Origin: Calditrichota bacterium
GTDB lineage: Bacteria; Zhuqueibacterota; Zhuqueibacteria; Oleimicrobiales; Geothermoviventaceae
Direction: 5' to 3'
Assembly: GCA_013152765.1 (NCBI GenBank)
Contig: JAADFT010000262.1
Location: 1-6,444 of the forward strand
DNA: 6,444 bases
Under the pieces are notes generated by a model. The model saw nothing but the letters and a program-made list of their open reading frames with translations. It had not been told where the DNA came from and searched no databases. Positions 1 to 6,219 of this stretch are shown piece by piece. The position numbers and the translations under genes were made by a program. Within the stretch, counting starts at the first letter, position 1, and every line of letters begins with the position of its first letter.

Positions 1-2
1 AG

Positions 3-677
3 CAGACCAACATCGGGCTGTCCCGCTGCACGGGCGACTGGGTTTTCTACATCCAGGGCGACGAAGTGATGCACGAGCGTTACCAGGAACCCGTGCGACG
101 TGCCATGCAACGGTATTTCGACGATCCTCGCGTCGAGGGACTCTGGTTTCGCTACAAGCACTTCTACGGCACGTACTGGGCTTACCAGGACAACTTCCGG
201 CGGTGGTACCCCCGGGAGGTACGAGTGGTGCGGCGCGACCCGGACATTGTGTCCTGGGGCGACGCGATGGACTTTCGCCACCGGGACGGACGGCGTTTGC
301 GGGCGAAACCCGCTCGTGCGGAAATCTACCACTACGGCTGGGTTAAGCACCCGCGTAAGATGCTGGAAAAGAAGCGACTTCTGGATCAGCTCTGGCACTC
401 GGATGAAGAAATTGAACAGCGTTACGGCGGTGTGGCCGAGTGGGCTTACCCGGATCGCTACTTTCTGGTGCCGTTTCGCGAAACACACCCGGCTGTGATG
501 GCGGGGCGCGTGGCAGAGCAGGACTGGACGCTGTCCCTGCCGCGCACGCCGTTGCGGTTCTGGCCCGTGCGCAAACTCGCCGTGTGGACCGAGCCCGTGT
601 GGAAGCGCGTGGCGAGATTGTTCCGGAGAAGGCAGAAGCCCGAGCGGGCAACCCGTGAGCTCGCCGGAAACAACTGA
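3..677 (+). CDS. Glycosyltransferase family 2, C-terminal part (5' end outside window)
   Basis: The frame is open from the window edge, so the true start lies upstream; 224 residues are visible, and an internal ATG at 66 is not the start. The first visible residues (TGDWVFYIQGDEVMHE) are the stretch after the nucleotide-binding half of GT2 enzymes, with GDE taking the place of the metal-binding acidic motif. Further on, YHYGWVKHPRKMLEKKR resembles the 'HYGW...P..M..K' segment common in GT2 proteins of lipopolysaccharide and exopolysaccharide clusters. The last 40 or so residues are basic and amphipathic and could touch the membrane. The enzyme would transfer a sugar from a nucleotide donor to a glycan acceptor on the cytoplasmic side; donor and acceptor cannot be read from the sequence. 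It ends 8 nt before an O-antigen ligase-like gene, which supports a surface-polysaccharide role. Confidence 0.85.
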   Translation, partial: QTNIGLSRCTGDWVFYIQGDEVMHERYQEPVRRAMQRYFDDPRVEGLWFRYKHFYGTYWAYQDNFRRWYPREVRVVRRDPDIVSWGDAMDFRHRDGRRLRAKPARAEIYHYGWVKHPRKMLEKKRLLDQLWHSDEEIEQRYGGVAEWAYPDRYFLVPFRETHPAVMAGRVAEQDWTLSLPRTPLRFWPVRKLAVWTEPVWKRVARLFRRRQKPERATRELAGNN

Positions 678-685
678 AGGCGTGA

Positions 686-1909
686 GTGTCTGAGCCTGGC
701 AGCGAAGAACGCAGCGAGGGCCGTGTGGAGACGAGCAAAGAGACACGACTGGACACGATTCTTGGCTGGTTGCTGGTGGCGGTTGCCTTTGCGTTGCCGT
801 TCTACATCGCCATCGAGCAGAATCTGTTTGCTCTTGCGACGCTGGTGTGGCTCGTGGGCCTGGTGCGCTCACGCGGGTTCAGACGGCTGGGAACGCCCCT
901 CGATCTCGGGTTTGCGCTCTACCTTGCGGCGGAGCTCATCTCGCTGCCTTTCTCGACGAATCTGCCGCAGTCCGTCGTGTACCTGAAGCGCTTTCTGCTG
1001 ATCATCATGGTTTACCTGGTGGGCTCTGGAATTCCAGACGAGCGCTGGCTGCGCCGTGTGCTCTGGGGATTCCTGGCGGGCATGTCTCTGTACTCGCTGT
1101 GGGGAATCGTGTGGTTTCTGCAACACCCGGACATGCGCTTGCGCCACATCCAGAACAGCATGACGACCGGCGGTCTGACCATGATTGGCGCGACCCTGGC
1201 GCTGGCTCTCGCCTTGCGGACGCGCGAAAGGCGCTTGCGCTGGGGCGCAGCAATTGCTACCTTCTTGACAGGACTGGCGCTTTTCCTCACCAACACGCGC
1301 GGATCCTGGCTCGGTTTCTTCTTTGCCCTGCTGGTGATTCTCTGGTACACCAACCGTCGGCTGCTGTGGGTAGTGCCGGTGGTGCTGGTGCTTGGGTACG
1401 TGGCGGTTCCGCCAGCGCAGAAAGCGCGTGTGCGTGGTTTTTTCAGCCCGAAGTGGGAAAGCAACGCCAACCGGCTAATGTGGTGGCGAACGGGCATTGA
1501 GATTTTCAAACACTACCCGGTGTTCGGCATTGGCGACGTTGGCACGGAGAAGATGTACCGCCGCTACCAGCGAAGTCCCGACGAAGAGCCGGTTGGACAC
1601 ATGCACAACATCTTTCTGCACATTGCCGTTACGCTTGGCGTGGTGGGTCTGGCGGCGTTTACGGCCATGCTCGTGATCATGGGCCGTTTCCTCTGGCGCA
1701 CATTCAAGCGACTTCGCGACGACGGTGTGCAGGCGGCCACGGCGCTCGGTGCGGTGGCGGTCTTTGTGGCTTTTCTGGTAAACGGTCTCTTCGAGTGGAA
1801 TTTCGGCGACGCCGAGGTTGTCACGGCCTTCTGGTTCGTGATCGGCCTGGCTGTGGCGGTGTGGCGCCAGAGCGCCCAAACACTTGCTGAGGAGCCCGGG
1901 ACGGATTGA
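686..1909 (+). CDS. O-antigen ligase / polymerase family membrane protein (Wzy_C type)
   Basis: A 407-residue protein with roughly 12 hydrophobic segments (about residues 24-60, 72-115, 122-145, 160-241, 308-335 and 352-392). A polar loop at about 242-305 precedes the conserved block GHMHNIFLHI (304-313), followed by GVVGL. Together with TNTRGSWLG (203-210) and a WWRTGIEIFKHYPVFGIG block before the loop, this is the pattern of the WaaL/Wzy superfamily. Those enzymes join or polymerise undecaprenyl-linked glycans at the periplasmic face. Ligase and polymerase cannot be told apart by eye. The GTG start at 686 has GAAGG 5 nt upstream; an in-frame GTG at 725 preceded by GAGGG (716-720) is a plausible alternative that removes 13 charged N-terminal residues. 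It lies directly after a glycosyltransferase, and its stop overlaps the next gene's start. Confidence 0.88.
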   Translation: MSEPGSEERSEGRVETSKETRLDTILGWLLVAVAFALPFYIAIEQNLFALATLVWLVGLVRSRGFRRLGTPLDLGFALYLAAELISLPFSTNLPQSVVYLKRFLLIIMVYLVGSGIPDERWLRRVLWGFLAGMSLYSLWGIVWFLQHPDMRLRHIQNSMTTGGLTMIGATLALALALRTRERRLRWGAAIATFLTGLALFLTNTRGSWLGFFFALLVILWYTNRRLLWVVPVVLVLGYVAVPPAQKARVRGFFSPKWESNANRLMWWRTGIEIFKHYPVFGIGDVGTEKMYRRYQRSPDEEPVGHMHNIFLHIAVTLGVVGLAAFTAMLVIMGRFLWRTFKRLRDDGVQAATALGAVAVFVAFLVNGLFEWNFGDAEVVTAFWFVIGLAVAVWRQSAQTLAEEPGTD

Positions 1910-3225
1910 AATCCCCGAAAACACACCCCGCTGCGGTAGCTGAGGACACGCGCGAGAAAGCGCGGGCGGCTTCACGGGCTGAGCGCGACTGGTCGTCGGT
2001 CTTTTACCGTGTGGCGCTCAGCATCAGCCGCGAGCTCGATCTGGAGCGTCTTCTCTGGCTCATCATGGACGAAGTGCGCCAGGCGCTCGAGGCGGACCGC
2101 TGCACTGTGTTTCTCTGGGACGAAGACACCGACGAACTCTGGGCATTGGCTGCGCACGGAGCGGAGGAAATCCGTTTTCCTGCGTCGTTGGGCATTGCCG
2201 GGCATGTTCTTCGCACTGGCGAGGTGCTCAACATCCCCGACGCTTACAACGACCCGCGTTTCAACCCGGCCATCGACCGCGAGACGGGCTACCGCACTCG
2301 CTCGATTCTGACAGCCCCGTTGCGGAACCACGTGGGCGAGACGATCGGCGTGTTCCAGGTCCTGAACAAGGAAAGCGGCCCATTCACGCGCGAAGACGAA
2401 CTGTTGCTCGACGCGATTTCGGGAATTGCCGCGACGCAGATCGAGAACGCCAGGCTTTACGCCGAGCTGAAAGACAGCTTCGAAAGCTTCGTCGAGACAC
2501 TGGCGAGCATCATCGACGCGCGGGACCCGGAGACGGCCGGACACTCCAAGCGCCTGGCTCTGTACTGCGAGGAACTGGCCCGCTTGCTCGACCTCTCGGC
2601 GCAGGACACGGAGAAGCTGCGAATCGCGGCGCTGTTGCACGACTACGGCAAGATTGCTGTGCGCGAGGCCATCCTGTACAAGGCGGATGCGCTGACGGAG
2701 GACGAACAGGAGTCCATGCGCAACCACCCGGTCTTCACGCGTCGGATCCTGGAGGAAATTCACTTCCCCAAGACGTTGCGCGACGTGCCTCAGATTGCTG
2801 CTGCCCACCACGAGCGCCTGGACGGCTCCGGGTACCCCGACGGGCTGACTGGTGAGGAAATCCCGCCGCTGGCGCGTCTGCTTGCCGTGGTGGACGTGTT
2901 CGACGCCATGACGTCGAGACGCTCGTACCGCGGGCGAATGGACCTGCGCGACGTGATGGAAGAACTGCGGCGGGGTCAGGGGCGACTCTACGACGCGACG
3001 TACGTGGAGGCGCTGGAGCAGTTGTCGGTGGCGCGCTTTCTGGAAATTCTGAACGACGGCGAGCTCAGCTTCATGAGCAGCGCCGATCGCGAGGTTCTCT
3101 CCGGGCTCGATTTGCGTACACTCGTGAATCTGCTGAACACGAACGTCCCCACACCGGAAGTGAGACTTTTTGAGCGGTACTACTTGCCTGACGAAACACA
3201 GGGGTGCGAGAATGGCCAAACGTGA
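1906..3225 (+). CDS. GAF domain plus HD-GYP domain protein, probable cyclic-di-GMP phosphodiesterase
   Basis: A soluble 439-residue protein. A GAF sensor occupies about 45-185 and an HD-GYP domain about 190-375; a 60-residue tail is unassigned. The HD-GYP signature is intact: E209 and H213 (ETAGH), H245-D246 with K249 (HDYGK), H274 (NHP), H301-H302, and DGSGYPDGL at 306-314, then D330. By spacing these match the metal ligands known from the family, including the extra glutamate of three-metal members, so hydrolysis of cyclic-di-GMP to pGpG or GMP is likely. The GAF domain contains NK (154-155) and F-X3-DE (160-165), the NKFDE-type motif of cyclic-nucleotide-binding GAF domains, so an allosteric ligand is plausible. 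The TTG start overlaps the upstream stop as TTGA, with TGAGGAG 11 nt before it; GTG at 2011 would cut into the GAF helix. No transmembrane segment or REC domain is seen. Confidence 0.92.
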   Translation: MKSPKTHPAAVAEDTREKARAASRAERDWSSVFYRVALSISRELDLERLLWLIMDEVRQALEADRCTVFLWDEDTDELWALAAHGAEEIRFPASLGIAGHVLRTGEVLNIPDAYNDPRFNPAIDRETGYRTRSILTAPLRNHVGETIGVFQVLNKESGPFTREDELLLDAISGIAATQIENARLYAELKDSFESFVETLASIIDARDPETAGHSKRLALYCEELARLLDLSAQDTEKLRIAALLHDYGKIAVREAILYKADALTEDEQESMRNHPVFTRRILEEIHFPKTLRDVPQIAAAHHERLDGSGYPDGLTGEEIPPLARLLAVVDVFDAMTSRRSYRGRMDLRDVMEELRRGQGRLYDATYVEALEQLSVARFLEILNDGELSFMSSADREVLSGLDLRTLVNLLNTNVPTPEVRLFERYYLPDETQGCENGQT

Positions 3226-3601
3226 GGTGGTGAGCACAGGGGAGGCGCCGGCCGCCATTGGGCCGTACAGCCAGGGTGTGGTCGTCTCGGGTGAGCTGGT
3301 GTTTACTGCGGGGCAGATTGCCATCGATCCAGCCACGGGCGAAATGGTAGGCTCGACGGTTGAAGAACAAACCCGTCGCGTGCTGCTGAATCTGAAGGCC
3401 GTGTTGGAAGCAGCAGGCTCAGCGCTTGAGCGAGTGGTGAAAACGACCGTCTACCTGCGTAGCATGGACGATTTTCAGGCCATGAACGCCGTGTACAGCG
3501 AATTCTTCGGCGTTGCACCGCCGGCGAGATCCGCCGTAGAAGTGGCCAGGCTGCCAAAAGATGCGCTCGTGGAAATCGAAGCCGTTGCGCTGGTGGACTG
3601 A
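3212..3601 (+). CDS. ridA: RidA/YjgF/YER057c family 2-iminobutanoate/2-iminopropanoate deaminase
   Basis: 129 residues, the usual length for the family. It shows the classic landmarks: AIGPYSQGVVV (15-25), FTAGQIAIDPATGE (31-44), a central helix with LKAVLEAAGS, KTTVYL (77-82), PPARSAVEV (103-111) with the substrate-carboxylate-binding Arg106, and VEIEAVA (120-126) with Glu121. Active RidA proteins are cytosolic trimers that hydrolyse reactive enamines/imines released by PLP enzymes such as threonine dehydratase, preventing 2-aminoacrylate damage. The conserved Arg and Glu support an active deaminase rather than one of the arginine-lacking subfamilies. The ATG start has AGGGG at 3200-3204 with 7-nt spacing. 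The first 14 nt overlap the end of the GAF-HD-GYP gene, suggesting co-translation. No substrate-supplying PLP enzyme is in the window, so the neighbourhood gives no pathway hint. Confidence 0.93.
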   Translation: MAKREVVSTGEAPAAIGPYSQGVVVSGELVFTAGQIAIDPATGEMVGSTVEEQTRRVLLNLKAVLEAAGSALERVVKTTVYLRSMDDFQAMNAVYSEFFGVAPPARSAVEVARLPKDALVEIEAVALVD

Positions 3602-4067
3602 AAGAGGGGTTGGGCTTTCCCTGGTGTTGGCGTTTCTGCTCGCATCCAGCGGTAGAGCTCTGGCCCAGGCGGACACAAGCGCTGTGCAGGACACCACGCG
3701 CCTGCCGAATCCGCGCGGCGCCATGATCCGTTCCATCCTTTTGCCGGGCTGGGGTCAGTGGTACAACGGCAAGCGACTCAAGGCGGGTTTTGTTTTCGCC
3801 GTGGAGACCGGCCTGATTGCCAACGCCGTTTACCAGAACTACCTCGCTTCGAAGGCTGCGGATGAGGCGGAGCGTTTCGTGTACATCGACAGGCGCAACC
3901 AGTCTCTGTGGTGGCTGGCTGGCGCGATTCTGCTCAGCAGTCTCGACGCCTACGTGGATGCCCAACTTGCGGGGTTCGACGTTGGCCCCGATTTGAGCTG
4001 GACACCTGCACGCGGCCTTGTGGTGGGAGCGCGGCTGAGTTTGAGGCGACGGGTGCCTTCAGATTGA
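3561..4067 (+). CDS. Exported DUF5683 family protein
   Basis: 168 residues. The N-terminus resembles a Sec signal peptide: basic n-region (MRSWKSKPLR), hydrophobic core at about 17-30 (VGLSLVLAFLLASS), and a likely signal peptidase I site at ALA|QA (33-37). There is no cysteine at the cleavage site, so it is not a lipoprotein. The mature part has the hallmark RSILLPGWGQWYNGKRLKAG (57-76) of DUF5683, then hydrophobic stretches at about 76-95 and 115-132 and a closing sequence RGLVVGARLSLRRR (151-164) that looks like a final beta strand. The family's function is not known to me; it is common in FCB-group bacteria. The ATG start overlaps ridA by 41 nt without a strong Shine-Dalgarno. An in-frame GTG at 3624, 14 nt after AGAGGGG, is possible but would remove the charged n-region, so I prefer the ATG. 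Confidence 0.75.
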   Translation: MRSWKSKPLRWWTERGVGLSLVLAFLLASSGRALAQADTSAVQDTTRLPNPRGAMIRSILLPGWGQWYNGKRLKAGFVFAVETGLIANAVYQNYLASKAADEAERFVYIDRRNQSLWWLAGAILLSSLDAYVDAQLAGFDVGPDLSWTPARGLVVGARLSLRRRVPSD

Positions 4068-4242
4068 GGGGAGGGCGATTCTGCCACGTCAGAGTGCCGG
4101 TGATCTTTTCGTGGCTTGAGCCCGCCTTAGCGGGCGACTTCTGAAAGCGGAGAATCACGTTGCGCTTTCTGCCTTGTTCGGGCAAATCTCAGGTAGCAAG
4201 GTAAAGGAGGGCCAGAACGAAGTCGGAAAATCCGGAGACGGC
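4068..4242. other. Intergenic gap between the polysaccharide/ridA unit and the transporter gene
   Basis: This 175-nt gap is the only one of any size in the window. It holds a GC-rich hairpin (4120-4135), a strong but isolated AAAGGAGG (4203-4210) with no usable start codon at normal distance, and the GGAG (4234-4237) that serves the ATG at 4243. I find no convincing sigma-70 or Bacteroidota-type promoter and no credible small coding frame. The frame of the next gene stays open back to a TTG at 4174, but the extra residues do not resemble the family. Confidence 0.6.
4120..4135. terminator. Short GC-rich hairpin, possible weak terminator or repeat-type element
   Basis: GCCCGC (4120-4125) pairs perfectly with GCGGGC (4130-4135) across the loop CTTA. 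It lies 53 nt after the stop of the DUF5683 gene, where a terminator would be expected. No T-run follows on the + strand (GACTTCTG) or on the - strand, so it is not a textbook intrinsic terminator. It could instead be one copy of a dispersed palindromic repeat; only one copy is present here. Confidence 0.35.
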
Positions 4243-5630
4243 ATGGAGGGAAAATCAACTGACAGGGTCGAACGCGGTACCTGGGGTTCACGAATTGGCT
4301 TCCTGATGGCGGCTGCCGGTTCGGCCATCGGTCTGGGCAACATCTGGCGTTTCCCGTACGTGACCGGGCAGAACGGCGGGGCCGCATTCGTTCTCATTTA
4401 CGTCGCCTTTGTAGCCCTGATCGGGGTGCCAGTGATGATTGCCGAGTTCACCATCGGGCGTAGCACTCAGAAGAACCCGATCGGCGCTTTCGAGGCGTGG
4501 CGTTAGCGCCAGGAACCTGGTGGCGCTGGGTTGGCGTACTCGGCGTGGTTACGGGAATTGGCATCCTGTCGTTCTACTCGGTGGTCGCCGGCTGGACGGT
4601 CGGTTACTTCTTCAAAACGCTGACGGGCGCGTTCAGTCACGCCATCACCGGCGAAGAATCGGCCAGGATCTTCAGCGAGTTCATCGGCAGTCCGGGCATC
4701 AGCATCGTGCTGTTGTTCGCGTTCATCGCGTTGACCATGTACGTGGTTGCCGGTGGCATCGCCGACGGCATCGAACGCTGGTCCAAGGTGCTCATGCCCG
4801 TGCTGTTCGGCATTCTGATCGTGCTGGCGGTCTACGCGCTCACACTGGAAGGCGCCAGCAAGGGGCTGGAGTTCTACCTCAAGCCGGACCTGAGCAAAGT
4901 GCGAGCGGGCACATTCGCTAAAGCGTTGGGGCAGGCCCTGTTCTCGCTCAGTCTGGGCATGGGCACGATGATCACGTACGGGAGCTACCTCTCCCGAAAG
5001 GAAAACCTGGCCGTCTCGGCGGGCTACGTGGCCCTTTTCGATACCGTGATCGCCCTGTTGGCCGGACTCGTGATTTTCCCGACTCTTTTCGCCATGGGGT
5101 TGAACCCGGCTGGCGGCGCCGGGCTGGTTTTCGTCGTGCTGCCGACCATCTTCGGCAAGATGCCTCTGGGTACCATCTTCGGCAGTCTGTTTTTCCTGCT
5201 TCTGTCTCTTGCTGCGCTCACGTCCACCATCTCGCTCCTCGAAGTGCCGGTGGCTTACCTGGTGGACGAGAAGCGCTGGCCGCGGCGCCGGGCGGTGTTG
5301 ACGATGGGCACTGTGGCGTTTGTTCTCGGCATTCCATCGGCGCTCTCGCAGGGAGCGGTGAACGTGCTTTCGGCTTTGCCAAAGATTGGCATGGGTTTCC
5401 TGGACCTGATGAACGCTTTGTTCGGCAACTACTCGCTCAGCATCGGCTCTTTTTTGATTGCCATTTTCGTCGGCTACCGCTGGGGTGTGAAAAACGCGGT
5501 CGGGGAGATCGAGCACGACGGAACACCTTTCCCGCTGGCGCCTCAGTGGGCATTTCTGGTGAAATTCATTTGCCCGGTGGCGGTGGCGGTGATTTTGGGC
5601 TACATCGTGGTTACGGGGCAGTACTTCTGA
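4243..5630 (+). pseudogene. Sodium:neurotransmitter symporter (NSS/SNF) family transporter, frameshifted
   Basis: The reading starts at ATG 4243 (GGAG 5 nt upstream), stops at TAG 4504-4506, and continues in another frame to 5630. Joined by removing one copy of a 5-bp repeat, it gives 460 residues with 11 membrane segments, a normal bacterial NSS size. TM1 carries GSAIGLGNIWRFPY (26-39), the sodium/substrate motif, with N33 and R36 matching the Na1-ligand Asn and gate Arg of LeuT. TM6 has SLGMGTMITYGSY. TM7 has an Asp (joined residue 265) at the LeuT Asn286 position, as in MhsT-like members. TM8 has LTSTIS (T325, S326), the Na2 site. The family imports amino acids or related amines with sodium; the substrate is not readable. 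As sequenced, the upstream frame makes 87 residues with only TM1-TM2, and the downstream frame could begin at GTG 4497 but lacks TM1. Neither piece should transport. A sequence error is possible. Confidence 0.87.
4494..4503 (+). repeat. 5-bp tandem duplication GGCGT-GGCGT at the frameshift
   Basis: Two adjacent copies of GGCGT occupy 4494-4498 and 4499-4503. With one copy the codons read GAG GCG TTA GCG CCA, encoding EALAPG, the expected link between TM2 and TM3 of NSS transporters (the usual form is AF-x-x-LAPG). With two copies the frame runs into TAG at 4504-4506. The lesion is therefore assigned to one duplicated unit, presumably by strand slippage. Confidence 0.8.
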
Positions 5631-5660
5631 CCGGGTAAAGGAGCGGATTCTCGTACTGCA

Positions 5661-5669
5661 GGAGAGGAG
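5661..5669 (+). promoter_or_regulatory. Ribosome binding site for the HD-domain hydrolase
   Basis: GGAGAGGAG is a strong purine-rich Shine-Dalgarno sequence; its first GGAG lies 7 nt before the GTG at 5672. It decides in favour of this GTG, since no ATG lies nearby in frame. Confidence 0.7.
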
Positions 5670-5671
5670 CT

Positions 5672-6217
5672 GTGACACGACAGGAAGCTTACGACCTGGC
5701 GAAGTCGCGATTTACGAACCAGAACCTGTTCAAACACGTGCTGGCGGTCGAAGCCGTGATGCGGGCTCTGGCGCGGCACTTCGGCGAGGACGAAGAACGC
5801 TGGGGACTGGCCGGGCTGCTGCACGACCTGGACTACGAGGAGACGAAGAACGACCCCGAACGCCACACGCTGGTGACCGCTGAATTGCTGAAGGACTACG
5901 ACGTGGACGACGAGATCGTTCACGCCATCAAGGCGCACAACAACCGGGTGCCACGTGAGTCGCTGATGGACAAGGCGATCTACGCGGCAGACCCGGTGAC
6001 GGGGCTGATCGTGGCGGCGGCGCTGATGCACCCGAGCAAGAAGCTGGCGGGAATCGACGTTCCGTTCATCCTCCGGCGTTTCAAGGAGAAACGTTTTGCC
6101 GCTGGCGCCAATCGCGACCAGATCCGTTCGTGCGAGGAATTCGGCCTGACGCTGGAGGAGTTCCTCGACATCGCGCTGAAGGCCATGCAGGGAATCAGCG
6201 ACGAGCTGGGGCTTTAG
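5672..6217 (+). CDS. HD-domain hydrolase (HDIG/COG2316-like predicted phosphohydrolase)
   Basis: A soluble 181-residue protein, essentially a lone HD domain. The metal-binding set can be followed in order: H22 in KHVLAVE, H51-D52 in LLHDLDYE, H65 in ERHTLVT, H89 in IKAHNN, and D107 in YAADPVTGLI. The order and the HDLDYE and AADPVTGLI blocks match the small stand-alone HD hydrolases predicted from many bacteria and archaea. These are thought to hydrolyse phosphate esters or nucleotides, but I know of no established substrate for this subgroup. The HD-GYP signature is absent, so it should not be called a cyclic-di-GMP phosphodiesterase. It starts 41 nt after the transporter gene and ends 2 nt before the next start, so it is probably co-transcribed with both. 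Confidence 0.85.
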   Translation: MTRQEAYDLAKSRFTNQNLFKHVLAVEAVMRALARHFGEDEERWGLAGLLHDLDYEETKNDPERHTLVTAELLKDYDVDDEIVHAIKAHNNRVPRESLMDKAIYAADPVTGLIVAAALMHPSKKLAGIDVPFILRRFKEKRFAAGANRDQIRSCEEFGLTLEEFLDIALKAMQGISDELGL

Positions 6218-6219
6218 CC

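Noticed and set aside
847..1500. Alternative + strand frame of 217 codons
   Set aside because: It lies wholly inside the O-antigen ligase gene in another frame and lacks any membrane or family pattern.
1972..3336. Long open frame on the - strand (454 codons)
   Set aside because: It lies antisense to the GAF-HD-GYP gene, has no recognisable domain and an Arg/Val/Gln-rich composition typical of the mirror frame of GC-rich genes.
4160..4205. Possible -35/-10 promoter (TTGTTC with a downstream A/T-richer stretch)
   Set aside because: No -10 hexamer at suitable spacing; the match is no better than chance.
4497..4506. Programmed frameshift or translational restart that would keep the NSS gene functional
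   Set aside because: There is no slippery heptamer, and GAGG sits only 1 nt before GTG 4497. A restart would also omit the TM1 sodium site. The exact 5-bp duplication explains the break more simply.
5577..5591. GGTGGC-like tandem repeat
   Set aside because: It encodes the Val/Ala run of the last transporter membrane segment; two and a half units in a GC-rich codon context are not notable.
4503..5678. Long open frame on the - strand (391 codons)
   Set aside because: It is antisense to the NSS transporter, whose membrane segments and motifs are unmistakable; the antisense translation is low-complexity, rich in Arg, Glu, Gln and His.
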